Below are positions 18,818 to 28,143 of a stretch of 64,000 nt of DNA, one piece after another (within the stretch, counting starts at the first letter, position 1; every line of letters begins with the position of its first letter). Both the position numbers and the translations under genes were made by a program. Location: assembly GCF_025685685.1 (NCBI RefSeq), contig NZ_JAGSYH010000001.1, positions 310,001 through 374,000 of the forward strand, given 5' to 3'. The notes under the pieces were generated by a model. It had not been told where the DNA came from and searched no databases. It saw only the letters and a program-made list of their open reading frames with translations. Source of the DNA: Acidicapsa dinghuensis. Its GTDB lineage: Bacteria; Acidobacteriota; Terriglobia; Terriglobales; Acidobacteriaceae.

Positions 18818-19264
18818 TTGCGCGAAATCGACAGCCCGGCCGAGAACCGAGCCATCGGTAGGCTTGGGGATAGGGAGCGCGAAGTTCTCGAAGTCCTCTG
18901 GCACAGCGGCCGCGCGACCGTGCATGAGGTCGCCGGAAAACTCAGCGATCCGCTCGCTTACACCACAGTCATGACAATCCTTGATCGCCTGTACAAGAAG
19001 CGGCTGGTGGTTCGTGAAAAGCAGGATCGAGCCTTTGTTTATTCGGCGGGAATCAGTGCTTCGACCCTCGAGCAAGGGCGTACCAGTGACTGGGTACGAC
19101 AGCTGTTCTCAACCTCCTTCGCGGGCAAGGACGTGCTGCTTTCATGCTTTGTAGATGCTGTCCAGGAGTACGACAAGGAACTGCTGTCAACTCTTGAAGA
19201 AAAGATTAGACAGGCGCGCAAGGAATCTGGCGAGACCGCCGGGGAAAGCGGGCACTCGCGATGA
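18818..19264 (+). CDS. BlaI/MecI/CopY-family transcriptional repressor
   Basis: A 148-residue winged-helix repressor of the penicillinase-repressor family. The DNA-binding half reads LGDREREVLEVLWHSGRATV, then VAGKLSDPLAYTTVMTILDRLYKKRLVVREKQDRAFVYS, the standard BlaI wing and recognition helix, with a helical dimerisation tail. The TTG at 18818 is selected because AAGGAG lies five bases upstream; an ATG at 18758 has no such site and would add 20 residues. The stop overlaps the start of the M56 peptidase gene (ATGA), the classical blaI-blaR1 pairing in which the peptidase removes the repressor when a signal is sensed. Likely targets are the surrounding propeller and receptor genes, which is an inference. 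Confidence 0.9.
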   Translation: MREIDSPAENRAIGRLGDREREVLEVLWHSGRATVHEVAGKLSDPLAYTTVMTILDRLYKKRLVVREKQDRAFVYSAGISASTLEQGRTSDWVRQLFSTSFAGKDVLLSCFVDAVQEYDKELLSTLEEKIRQARKESGETAGESGHSR

Positions 19265-20232
19265 TGCTCTCCTACACATGGCGCTTTGTCTGCCTGGCCT
19301 TAATTGGATTCGGCGTTTTACAGGCACTCACGGAATTTGTTCTCTGGCTATGCCTGCCAAGGCTGCTTCGCATATTCGACGGGAACGCCAGAAGGCAGGA
19401 AAAAATTCTGCTGATGGGGCAGATTACCACACACGCTGCGGCCTTTCTGTTCGCGGTTTTACTGTTGCTGCCGCATTATCTGACAACAGAAGTTAATCAC
19501 CTTTCGGAGCGGATCGGAGGCCTGAGTGTTGGCATAGCCGCCTTTGCAGCCTGGCGTTATTTATGGGCCTTCTGCAACGGGTTATGCATGTATCTGCGCT
19601 CGATCCGGCTTCGAGCTGCACTCACCAGTGCGAATAGCTTTGAGCATTCGGCCACACCGGCAACACTTCTTCGCTCCAGCAAATCGTATCCCCCGCTTGC
19701 GGTTATCGGGCTCACAAATCCCACCATCCTGATTGCAGAAACCCTTCTCGGCCCCTCCGGGCTACGCGCTGAAGCTCTAGCCGTGGCGCTTGACCACGAA
19801 CGCGCTCATCTTGAGCACAAAGACAATTGGAAGCTCTTATTGCTCCACTGCCTTCCGAGCCTCGGGTTCCAGACGCAATCGCATCCAACGCCAATGCGAT
19901 TGTGGTTGCGGTATAGCGACTGGGCCGCAGACGATGAGGCTGCCCGTGGAAGCAAATCGCGGGCTCTTACTCTGGCTGAAAGCCTTGTCTCATGTGCGCG
20001 GCTCATTCCGGTCGAGAAGCCCAACTATCTCTTTACAGGTCTCGCGACGCATGAAGAGGAACTGCAATCGCGCATCGACAGGCTACTGCAAACACCTCCA
20101 TGTACCCCAGGCTCGGCCAACAAGAAGTTTTTGCTATTTACAGTAATTGCAGTCCTCACTGTGTTTGCCTTTGTCTTTGCCATTGAACCATGGCTCAGCG
20201 CGGCCGCAGAGGTGGTTTTGCATCTCGGTTAA
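19261..20232 (+). CDS. M56-family membrane metallopeptidase (BlaR1-like without sensor domain)
   Basis: A 323-residue membrane protein with several N-terminal hydrophobic helices, a zinc-peptidase motif HERAH at residues 179-183 with downstream WAADDEAA at 221-228 (the usual third-ligand region), and a last transmembrane helix near residues 286-305. This is the BlaR1/MecR1 M56 peptidase plan, but the chain ends soon after the last helix. The penicillin-binding sensor domain of true BlaR1 is absent, so the inducing signal is unknown and need not be a beta-lactam. Its start overlaps the BlaI-like stop by four bases. The ATG at 19264 is an equally possible start. Confidence 0.85.
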   Translation: MMLSYTWRFVCLALIGFGVLQALTEFVLWLCLPRLLRIFDGNARRQEKILLMGQITTHAAAFLFAVLLLLPHYLTTEVNHLSERIGGLSVGIAAFAAWRYLWAFCNGLCMYLRSIRLRAALTSANSFEHSATPATLLRSSKSYPPLAVIGLTNPTILIAETLLGPSGLRAEALAVALDHERAHLEHKDNWKLLLLHCLPSLGFQTQSHPTPMRLWLRYSDWAADDEAARGSKSRALTLAESLVSCARLIPVEKPNYLFTGLATHEEELQSRIDRLLQTPPCTPGSANKKFLLFTVIAVLTVFAFVFAIEPWLSAAAEVVLHLG

Positions 20233-20281
20233 GGTGTCTTTGATATAAGCTTCTGGATCTTCCGAATATTCAGGAACAGGC

Positions 20282-20860
20282 ATGACTCTACTGGATCTAT
20301 GCGCGTATCTCGGCCTTGCCGCAACAGGAGCGGCCGGTATAAACCTGCTGCTTGGCCTGTTGATCTCTCTGCGCTACAGCCCAGTGCGTTACTGGCCTCA
20401 TCGGCAGATCAATCTTTTTGCGCTTCATCAGTGGACTGCTTACGCAACCGTCGTTCTGCTGCTCAGCCATCCCGCGGTTCTGCTCTTTCTGGATAAGCCG
20501 CATTTCCGTCTATTTGATATTCTTCTGCCCATTCAATCGCCTTTGCAGCCATGGATCAACGTCGCGGGCGCCGGAGCAATGTACCTGCTGCTGCTCGTCT
20601 TTATTACTTCTCTTCTCCGCAGCAGAATCGGCAGGCCGCTATGGCGCAAGCTCCATTATCTTGTCTTTCCTGCGGCTATCCTGCTCTTCATCCACAGCAT
20701 TCTGACCGATCCTGATCTGAAGGATGGTCATCCAGATCTGCTGGATGGCGGCAAAGTCTTTGTGGAGATTTTGATCCTGGTTTGTTTTGCGGCAATAGTA
20801 ATACGAGTACGAATGCGCGGCAAAGGATTGCGTCCAGCATCAAGCGCTTCGGCTCGATAA
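20282..20860 (+). CDS. ferric-reductase-like transmembrane heme protein
   Basis: A 192-residue protein with about five or six transmembrane helices, resembling the ferric reductase-like transmembrane domain (also found in MsrQ/YedZ and NOX). Histidines suited to b-heme ligation sit in pairs within helices: HQW and LSH in one region, KLHY and FIHS in another. There is no attached FAD/NAD domain, and no MsrP partner is seen nearby. AGGAACAGGC precedes the ATG. It is 49 bases after the M56 gene and may be in the same transcript. It could move electrons across the inner membrane to an unknown acceptor. The family is fairly sure, the role is not. Confidence 0.7.
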   Translation: MTLLDLCAYLGLAATGAAGINLLLGLLISLRYSPVRYWPHRQINLFALHQWTAYATVVLLLSHPAVLLFLDKPHFRLFDILLPIQSPLQPWINVAGAGAMYLLLLVFITSLLRSRIGRPLWRKLHYLVFPAAILLFIHSILTDPDLKDGHPDLLDGGKVFVEILILVCFAAIVIRVRMRGKGLRPASSASAR

Positions 20861-20902
20861 AGCCAGCCAGCAACGGCATGAAAGAACCTTTTTATTCAGT
20901 GC

Positions 20903-20930
20903 TTGTTATCTGCTCTCACACTGCTACACT
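20903..20930 (+). promoter_or_regulatory. candidate sigma-70 promoter for paralogue D
   Basis: TTGTTA, 16 bases, then TACACT lies about 80 bases upstream of the chosen TTG start of the fourth propeller gene. Matches to the consensus are partial, so this is a suggestion only. Confidence 0.35.
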
Positions 20931-21011
20931 CATTGCACACTTACTTTGACGACGCTGAAGTTGCAAGGGAAGATCGCTTCGGCAGTTCACAACAAATCCT
21001 GGAGGAACCCG

Positions 21012-24000
21012 TTGACCTCGCGATGTCTCCGCTTCCTGTCTGTTGCCGTTCTCGCTTCCCTGCTTCCACTCACTAATGCCGCAATGGCACAATCTTCCGA
21101 TTCGACAGCACATAAATCGGAGGATCCGTTCAGCACGCTCCGCTATCGCTACATTGGCCCTCCGGGAAATCGCGTGACCTCGGTTGTCGGCGTGCCTGGC
21201 GATATGAATGTCTACTACGCTGGCGCGGCATCGGGCGGAGTGTGGAAGTCTTTTGACGCGGGCATTCACTGGTACCCAATCTTCGACAAGGAAGATGCGC
21301 AGTCTATCGGCTCCATCGCCATTGCGCCCTCCAATCACAGCGTCGTGTGGGTCGGTACGGGAGAGCCGTTTATCCGCAGCAATGTTTCGCTTGGCAACGG
21401 TATTTACAAATCAATCGATGGTGGCCGCACCTGGCAGCACATGGGCCTTGAGAAGACAGGCCGTATCGGACGCATCGTCATCGATCCTCACAACCCGGAT
21501 ATTGTGTATGCCGCCGCGCTCGGCACCTGTTATGGCCCGCAACAGGAGCGTGGCGTTTATCGCACTACCGACGGCGGCAAAACATGGAAGCGCGTTCTGT
21601 TCGTCGATGAGAACACCGGTGTTTACGATCTGACGATAGATCCTGCAGACTCAAGCAAACTGATTGCGGCTTCGTGGCAGATCGATATCAAGACGTGGGG
21701 GCGAAACAGCGGAGGTCCCGGAAGTGGCTTGTTTGTAACTGCCGATGGCGGCGACAACTGGAAGCGCATCACGGGACACGGCCTGCCGGCGTCCCCGCTA
21801 GGCAAGATTGCCGTGAGCTTTGCGCCAAGCGATGCACGCCGTGTTTACGCACTCATTGAAACAGGGCAAGGAGGCACGCTCTGGCGCTCTGACAGCGGTG
21901 GTTCCGACTGGACTCTGGTGAACTACAGCCGGCTGCTCAACGAGCGTCCGCACTATTACACGCGCATGCTGGTCATGCCTGACAACGAGAACGAGGTCTA
22001 CTTTCCATCGAACGGAATCAGCGTAACCTTTGATGGCGGTGAGACTTCAGACCACATGCACTGCCCCGGTGACAATCCCGCGGCAGAAGCGACAGCCACG
22101 CGACGTCAGGGCAATTGCGGCGGCGACAACCATGACATGTGGGCCGACCCAACGAATCCGAGCCGCATGATGATTGGCTCTGATGGCGGCGTACTTATCA
22201 GCACGGAGCGCGGCCGGTCCTGGAACCTCACCCGGCTGCCGATCGCACAGATGTATCACGTTGCCACGGATAATCGCATTCCGTACATGGTCTATGGACA
22301 GATGCAGGATGGCTCACCGCTGCATGGCCCCAGCAACGTTCCAGGTGAAGGACGCATCAGCGCCAGCGAATGGACGACCGGAGCAGGCTGCGAGACGGGC
22401 TGGCAGATTCCTGATCCAGTGGACGACAACGTCGTTTGGGGCGGATGCTATGCGGGCGTGACGGAGCGATTTGACGCCAAATCCGGCTTCTCACGATCGG
22501 TCAGTGTATGGCCTGATCGGACGATGGGGGCTAACGCGGGCGAAGTAAAGATCCGCATGAACTGGACCTATCCCATCGCCATCTCGCCGCACGATCACAA
22601 CACGGTCTACGTCGGCAGCCAGTATGTGCATAAGACGACCGATGGCGGCCAGACTTGGACGCAGATCAGTCCAGACCTTACGCTCAATGATCCATCCATG
22701 CACGGGGACTCAGGCGGCCTGACGGTGGACAACTTGAGCGTCGAATATGCAGGCGTTGTTTACGCCATCGCAGAGTCTCCTGTTGAAAAAGGACAGATCT
22801 GGGCCGGAACGAACGACGGCCAGGTGCAAATGACCCGCGACGGCGGCACTCACTGGACGAACCTCACTGCGAACATCCCGGGCCTGCCGCCCAAGATGAC
22901 GGTGGATAGCATCGAGCCCTCAAAGTACGCCGCGGGAACATGCTATGTGGCCTTCGATGGGCACCAAGTCGATATCCGCGATCCGTATCTTTACAAGACC
23001 ACTGATTACGGCAAGACATGGACGAAGATTACGGACGGTATTCCCTCATCGCAGTTGAGCTACACACATGTCGTCCGTGAAGATCCTGTACGCAAGGGAC
23101 TGCTGTATTCGGGTACGGAGAACGGACTTTACATCTCCTTCGACGATGGCGCGCACTGGCAAGCTTTCCAGCAGAATCTGCCGCATGCGCCTGTCTATTG
23201 GATGACGGTTCAGTCTGAATTCAAGGATCTGGTTGTCGGCACGTATGGCCGCGGCTTCTGGATCATGGACGATATTACGGCGCTGGAGAACTATAAGCCG
23301 AGCCAGGACGAGGCCGATGCGACTCTCTATCCGATCCGCCACGCTTACCGGTTCCGCGCGGGGTTCAAGCGCGATATGGCTCCTGCCGGCGCATCCGTTG
23401 GGCAGAATCCTCCAGATGGAGTTTCCATCAATTTCTTTGTTAAATCGGAAAAGGTGAAAGCTTCTCTCGATATCCTCGACGGTGAAGGCAAGCTCGTGCA
23501 ACAGATCCATCCTTCAACTCATCCCGGCATTAATCGTGTCTGGTGGAACCTTCGTTATGAGCCGACGCACAATGTTGCTCTTCGTACAACGCCGCCGGGG
23601 AATCCGCATATCTGGAGCGAAAAGCGCTTCGCAGGAAAGCTGACGCGGCCGGTCTTTTACTACGGCGTCGGCGGTGAATCCACAGATGGTCCGCTCGTTC
23701 CGCCGGGAAAATACACCGCAAAGCTCACCGTAAACGGCAAGAGTGAAAGCCAACCGATCACCGTAATCAAAGACCCTCGAACCCCGGCAACAGTTGATGA
23801 TGCGATTGCCTCTTCGAAGCTTTCCTATCGCATCTATGAAGATACAAACCTATCTGTCGATCTGATTAACCAGATTGAATGGAGCCGCAAGCAACTGGAA
23901 GATACGCGCGCGCTACTCGTTGCGCGGCACGCTGATAAGTCTCTTCTGGACGCAACCGACGAGTTGAACAAGAAATTCCTTGCGCAGGAAGATCAGCTGC

Positions 24001-24359
24001 TTCACCCGACCATCGCCGAAGAAGACGAAAAGTCTTTCCGTGGACCGCTAGGCTTGTATCTGAAATTCGTCTGGCTCGGTGCTGAGGTTGGCACGGGAGG
24101 CGGCGATGTTGCCGGTAACTCTGACGATGCACCAACTGAGCCAGAGAAGCAGGTGTTCGCACTGCTCGATGGTCAGTTGCATTCCGTGCAATCCACACTG
24201 AACGGAATCGACACCCAGGCTGTTTCCACATACAACAGCACTATGCAAAAAGCAGGAATAGGGTTAATTACGACGGTAGTTCCGGCAAAAGAGAATAAGG
24301 CCGACGGCTCCGATGATACGGAAGATTCCGACGACACCGGAGGAGCCTCGGACTACTGA
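21012..24359 (+). CDS. secreted sortilin/VPS10-like Asp-box propeller protein (paralogue D)
   Basis: A secreted paralogue of 1115 residues, on the opposite strand from the other three. The TTG at 21012 is preferred because GGAGGA lies just upstream and the product begins MTSRCLRFLSVAVLASLLP, a signal peptide with cleavage near AAMAQ. The frame is open back to 20946. About eleven Asp-box motifs are visible (KSIDGGRTW, RTTDGGKTW, KTTDGGQTW, KTTDYGKTW, SFDDGAHW), some degenerate such as TFDGGETSD. The C-terminal part includes NPPDGVSINFF and a helical stretch, then an acidic tail rich in D, S and E. It follows the BlaI/M56/ferric-reductase genes and may belong to the same regulon. No catalytic assignment is supported. 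Confidence 0.85.
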   Translation: MTSRCLRFLSVAVLASLLPLTNAAMAQSSDSTAHKSEDPFSTLRYRYIGPPGNRVTSVVGVPGDMNVYYAGAASGGVWKSFDAGIHWYPIFDKEDAQSIGSIAIAPSNHSVVWVGTGEPFIRSNVSLGNGIYKSIDGGRTWQHMGLEKTGRIGRIVIDPHNPDIVYAAALGTCYGPQQERGVYRTTDGGKTWKRVLFVDENTGVYDLTIDPADSSKLIAASWQIDIKTWGRNSGGPGSGLFVTADGGDNWKRITGHGLPASPLGKIAVSFAPSDARRVYALIETGQGGTLWRSDSGGSDWTLVNYSRLLNERPHYYTRMLVMPDNENEVYFPSNGISVTFDGGETSDHMHCPGDNPAAEATATRRQGNCGGDNHDMWADPTNPSRMMIGSDGGVLISTERGRSWNLTRLPIAQMYHVATDNRIPYMVYGQMQDGSPLHGPSNVPGEGRISASEWTTGAGCETGWQIPDPVDDNVVWGGCYAGVTERFDAKSGFSRSVSVWPDRTMGANAGEVKIRMNWTYPIAISPHDHNTVYVGSQYVHKTTDGGQTWTQISPDLTLNDPSMHGDSGGLTVDNLSVEYAGVVYAIAESPVEKGQIWAGTNDGQVQMTRDGGTHWTNLTANIPGLPPKMTVDSIEPSKYAAGTCYVAFDGHQVDIRDPYLYKTTDYGKTWTKITDGIPSSQLSYTHVVREDPVRKGLLYSGTENGLYISFDDGAHWQAFQQNLPHAPVYWMTVQSEFKDLVVGTYGRGFWIMDDITALENYKPSQDEADATLYPIRHAYRFRAGFKRDMAPAGASVGQNPPDGVSINFFVKSEKVKASLDILDGEGKLVQQIHPSTHPGINRVWWNLRYEPTHNVALRTTPPGNPHIWSEKRFAGKLTRPVFYYGVGGESTDGPLVPPGKYTAKLTVNGKSESQPITVIKDPRTPATVDDAIASSKLSYRIYEDTNLSVDLINQIEWSRKQLEDTRALLVARHADKSLLDATDELNKKFLAQEDQLLHPTIAEEDEKSFRGPLGLYLKFVWLGAEVGTGGGDVAGNSDDAPTEPEKQVFALLDGQLHSVQSTLNGIDTQAVSTYNSTMQKAGIGLITTVVPAKENKADGSDDTEDSDDTGGASDY

Positions 24360-24367
24360 GGCTCCTC
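24340..24367 (+). terminator. hairpin spanning the stop codon of paralogue D
   Basis: GAGGAGCCTC and GAGGCTCCTC form a perfect 10-bp stem around an eight-base loop, with the TGA stop (24357-24359) at the loop-stem junction. There is no U-run after it, so it may stabilise the 3' end or terminate only weakly. Confidence 0.35.
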
Positions 24368-24448
24368 GCATACAAGGCAAATAGCGCATCTCAACCCCGA
24401 CTGCTTCAGACACAAAAACGGTGCAATCAGCTCGAGATCTGCCGGAAT

Positions 24449-24988
24449 TTAGCTAAGCATTTCGACACTGACCAGGGTCACATCGTCGGTGGTCAGATTC
24501 GGGATGTAAAACTGAGTTCCGCCGCCGGGAAGATTCTTTGTGCTGCCTTTCGCTTCAATGCCGGTATTTCGCTTGGAAGCCTGGCCAGCGTCGATACGAG
24601 CCATCTGCGCAAAGCCGCCAAAGTATCCATACATCGAATTCCTGACCTCCACAACGAGAAGGTAAGAAAGCGAATTCCAGTTCTCTTTGATAGCTGAGGT
24701 TACGCGCCCGAACTCACGCATGCTGACCTTGAGATGACTGGCTAGGCTCTTGCGTTGCTGCCATCCTCCATCCCATTCATACGGTTCGTAAGGACTCCAC
24801 CATGGGCTCACCCAATTCGAATTGGGAGCGGAAAGCGTCCGGAATTCGTTGAACTTGTACATTTTGAACGTCGGTGAAAGCAGTACCTTCTTCGCTATTC
24901 CATTCTTGAAGGCATCCTTGACGTGAGCATCGCCTCCGGTGCTGATGTTACCCACGTCTGACCAGGTTGTGTTCTCGTTAATCGGCAT
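24449..24988 (-). CDS. hypothetical Trp/Tyr-rich protein
   Basis: I do not recognise this 179-residue protein. It has a good ribosome binding site (AGGAG, then CGAT, then ATG) and no signal peptide or membrane helix. Residues 59-76 hold an aromatic cluster with five tryptophans and two tyrosines (NWVSPWWSPYEPYEWDGGW). The C-terminal half looks like beta strands, including NLTTDDVTLVSVEML at the end. It lies on the minus strand 103 bases downstream of the ogt-like gene. The composition would suit an aromatic or carbohydrate-binding surface, but that is only a guess. Confidence 0.65.
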   Translation of the reverse strand: MPINENTTWSDVGNISTGGDAHVKDAFKNGIAKKVLLSPTFKMYKFNEFRTLSAPNSNWVSPWWSPYEPYEWDGGWQQRKSLASHLKVSMREFGRVTSAIKENWNSLSYLLVVEVRNSMYGYFGGFAQMARIDAGQASKRNTGIEAKGSTKNLPGGGTQFYIPNLTTDDVTLVSVEMLS

Positions 24989-25091
24989 ATCGCTCCTGCC
25001 CCGTTGGCGGGGTATTCAAATGATTTTTTCTGGAGACAGATAAATGTAACCGGGCAGGACGAGTTTGTGAAGCCTGTAGTTGTGAGTCAGG

Positions 25092-25589
25092 TCAATCGAA
25101 TAGACTCCTTTCCCCTCTTTCCAATGCGAGCAGTTTGGCTTTTATTTCGATCCCTCCTGCGAAGCCGGTGAGACTTCCGGAAGCGCCAATCACACGATGA
25201 CAAGGAACAACGATCGAAATTGGATTGCGACCGTTAGCGGCTCCAACGGCCCTGCTGGCGGTGGGATGCCCAAGCTGTTTTGCCAACTCTCCATAGCTTC
25301 GAGTTTCACCAAAGGGAATGCCAAGAAGAGCCTCCCACACCTGCTTCTGAAAGGGTGTACCCCGCATATCGAGAGACAAAGAAAAAGACTTGCGCTGACC
25401 TGCAAAATACTCCTGCAGTTGCTGCTCAGCCTTCTGAAGCATCGGGTGAGAATTATCCTCAACAAGGTCGCCCAGCGGGACACGATGAGGCTTGTCGTTC
25501 TGCCACAGGATGGCCACAACACCCTGATCGCTCGCGACTAGTTTGAGCCTGCCGACGGGAGATGTCAGGAAGCTGCAGTAAAGGCTCAT
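25092..25589 (-). CDS. ogt: methylated-DNA--protein-cysteine methyltransferase
   Basis: A 165-residue suicidal DNA repair protein that moves the alkyl group from O6-alkylguanine to its own cysteine. The active site reads IVVPCHRVIG, preceded by the helix-turn-helix region GETRSYGELAKQLGHPTASRAVG and followed by LTGFAGG, all standard for the family. The length fits Ogt rather than the longer two-domain Ada. Two ATGs are possible. I prefer 25589, because AAGG would be nine bases away, whereas it touches the ATG at 25598. The gene is divergent from the GH31 gene. Confidence 0.93.
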   Translation of the reverse strand: MSLYCSFLTSPVGRLKLVASDQGVVAILWQNDKPHRVPLGDLVEDNSHPMLQKAEQQLQEYFAGQRKSFSLSLDMRGTPFQKQVWEALLGIPFGETRSYGELAKQLGHPTASRAVGAANGRNPISIVVPCHRVIGASGSLTGFAGGIEIKAKLLALERGERSLFD

Positions 25590-25734
25590 ATAGACCATCC
25601 TTGCGCCGTAAAATCTCGCAGATTCTCATCCATGTTGTCATTCACCCAATCGATTTACCACACATATTGCTCCACCTGAAGCGTGAGAGCGTACACTGCT
25701 TTTGCATCGATTTTCTATTCGAGAAGACATCTGA

Positions 25735-28143
25735 ATGCGTCTTAGATCACTCTTGGCAGCAGGAATGTGTTTCGCCAGTTCGTTCACGCTGTATGCACAA
25801 GCCTCAACGAACCGGGTCGTTATTCAACGAGACAACAGCACAATCGTACTTGAGCCATACGCTCCGAATATTATCCGCGTTACTCTGAGCCTCGATAAGA
25901 ATGAGGCCTTGGCAGCTCCCGGCTATGGCATCACTACCCAACCTGCACCCGATGGCTGGTCCTACGACGAGACGGATGCCGGAGCGGTTTATCAGTCTTC
26001 ACGCATAGTAGTGACTCTTCTGGGCGGAACAGGAAAGCGCCACACCGAAACGCATAGCGATGCTCCACTAACCAACGTTCAGAAAACGCAGGCATCTATC
26101 GGGAAGTTCTTCAACGGCTCAGCGCCCTGGGCGGATATTCAATTCAAGACACCTGAAGGCCAGCAACTGCTCGAAATGAATGGCTGGGAGATGGCTGTGC
26201 TTAATTACAAAGACGGCGACGCAGGTCTGGAACATGACCGCAGACCATCGGACAAGCCGTTCTATCAGGTAGGCGCAACTTTTGCTTCACCTGCCGATGA
26301 GCATTATTGGGGGCTCGGCCAGAATCAGGAAGGCTATCTAGATCATCGCGGTCACACGGTCGAGTGCTGGAACAACTATGTTTCCACCGGTGGACCAACC
26401 TGGTGCATTCCATTTGCTGTGACGAACAAAGGCTACGGCCTTCTATGGGATAACCCATCGCAGACAACCATCATGCCGGGATTCAATGAACAGACGCGCT
26501 GGCAATCGCAGGTTGGCAACCGGGTTTCGTATTTCGTGATTGCTGGCAAGACCACGGATGAAATCTACGAAGGCTACCGGCTATTAACAGGTGCAACACC
26601 GCTACTGCCCAAGGCAGCGTATGGATACATTCAGTGCAAGCAGCGCTATATGTCACAAGATGAACTGCTGGGCGTTGCGAAGGGCTATCGCGACCGGCAA
26701 TTGCCTGCAGATGTGTTGGTCGTGGACTGGTTCTACTACACCAAGATGGGACAGATGGACTTCGATCCACAGGCATGGCCTGATCCAAAAGCGATGAACG
26801 AAGAACTGCACAAGATGGGCTTCCAGACCATGATCAGCGTGTGGCCGCGTTTTGTTCCCGATGATCGCTTCTACGCGACGATCAAGAAAAACGGCTGGTT
26901 CGAACATTTGGCCGACGGCACGCCGACAAATGGACTTCCGTACGACCGCGCGGGCTCCGATATCGATACAACAAATCCTGCTGCGGCAAAATGGTACTGG
27001 GACACGATCCGCGACAACATCCTGAGCAAGGGTTTCGATTCACTGTGGGCCGATGAGACAGAGCCAGATCTTCCTCCCAATGGCAGCTATTTTCATATCG
27101 GGCCGGGCACTCGTTACTTCAATGTGTATCCGCTCTTTCACACTGGTGCGCTCTATGATGGCTTCCGGCGCGACACCAATCGCAGAGCCTTGATTCTCTC
27201 GCGCGACGCATATCTCGGCGTGCAAAGCAAAGGAACCATCGTCTGGTCTTCCGATATTTCACCAACATGGGACACGCTCAAGCGTCAGGTGCCAACCGGT
27301 CTGGACGTGGCCGCTTCCGGCCTTGCATATTGGAGCAACGATACTGGCGGATGGGGATACCTGCCTGCGGTGCATCATCCGGTCCATCCGCCGCTGCTCG
27401 ATCCCTCCGACGCGCGCGACAATGTCGGTGGATACGACGATTATCCCGAGCTGTACACGCGCTGGTTTGAGTACGCGACCTTCCTTCCCATCATGCGAAC
27501 GCACGGCAGCCGCAACTACAACGAGGTCTGGAGCTACGGCAAGCAGGCCGAGCCGATCCTCGAGAAATATCTCAAGCTGCGTTACGAATTGATGCCCTAC
27601 ATCTATTCGCTCGGATATGCCACCTACAAAACAGGCGCGCCTTTCATGCGGGCCTTGTTCATGGATTTCCCGAACGACGCGAAAGCGGCTGAGGTCTCTG
27701 ACGAATACATGTTCGGGCCTGCGTTCCTGGTGGCCCCTGTGACCGATCAGGGTTCCACTTCAAAAGAGGTGTACCTGCCGGCAGGCACAGAGTGGTACAA
27801 CTACTGGACCAAAGAGCGTCTGCAGGGCGGACAGACCGTAAAGGTAAGCGCGCCCATCGATACGATTCCGCTCTTTGTGCGCGCAGGCTCCATCGTCCCT
27901 CTCGGATCGCCGGTACTGAGCACGAACGATCCCCAAATTATTGCTCACATCCGCGTATATCCGGGAGCAAACGGCGACTTCATCCTGTATCAGGATGATG
28001 GCAAAACTTATGCCTACGAAAAAGGCCAAAGCACTCTCATCCGCCTGCACTGGGATGATGCCGCGAAGAAGCTGACGCATGAAGGAATCAGTTCGCTGGG
28101 CGATTTGGATAAGCAGGGAGCGGATGTGGTCCAGCAGCCTTAG
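25735..28143 (+). CDS. secreted GH31-family alpha-glycosidase
   Basis: An 802-residue glycoside hydrolase family 31 enzyme with a signal peptide (MRLRSLLAAGMCFASSFTLYA). The N-terminal beta domain spans roughly residues 25-260. The catalytic barrel then begins with YIQCKQRYMSQDELL and VDWFYYTKMGQMDF. The nucleophile is most likely D440 in SLWADETEPD and the acid/base D507 in VWSSDISPTW; both blocks match GH31 spacing. C-terminal beta domains include FGPAFLVAPVTDQG and DGKTYAYEKG. Members cleave alpha-glucosides or alpha-xylosides (such as xyloglucan side chains); specificity cannot be read here. It precedes the ThuA/Gfo/TIM-barrel genes, which suggests it feeds sugars to them. Confidence 0.9.
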   Translation: MRLRSLLAAGMCFASSFTLYAQASTNRVVIQRDNSTIVLEPYAPNIIRVTLSLDKNEALAAPGYGITTQPAPDGWSYDETDAGAVYQSSRIVVTLLGGTGKRHTETHSDAPLTNVQKTQASIGKFFNGSAPWADIQFKTPEGQQLLEMNGWEMAVLNYKDGDAGLEHDRRPSDKPFYQVGATFASPADEHYWGLGQNQEGYLDHRGHTVECWNNYVSTGGPTWCIPFAVTNKGYGLLWDNPSQTTIMPGFNEQTRWQSQVGNRVSYFVIAGKTTDEIYEGYRLLTGATPLLPKAAYGYIQCKQRYMSQDELLGVAKGYRDRQLPADVLVVDWFYYTKMGQMDFDPQAWPDPKAMNEELHKMGFQTMISVWPRFVPDDRFYATIKKNGWFEHLADGTPTNGLPYDRAGSDIDTTNPAAAKWYWDTIRDNILSKGFDSLWADETEPDLPPNGSYFHIGPGTRYFNVYPLFHTGALYDGFRRDTNRRALILSRDAYLGVQSKGTIVWSSDISPTWDTLKRQVPTGLDVAASGLAYWSNDTGGWGYLPAVHHPVHPPLLDPSDARDNVGGYDDYPELYTRWFEYATFLPIMRTHGSRNYNEVWSYGKQAEPILEKYLKLRYELMPYIYSLGYATYKTGAPFMRALFMDFPNDAKAAEVSDEYMFGPAFLVAPVTDQGSTSKEVYLPAGTEWYNYWTKERLQGGQTVKVSAPIDTIPLFVRAGSIVPLGSPVLSTNDPQIIAHIRVYPGANGDFILYQDDGKTYAYEKGQSTLIRLHWDDAAKKLTHEGISSLGDLDKQGADVVQQP

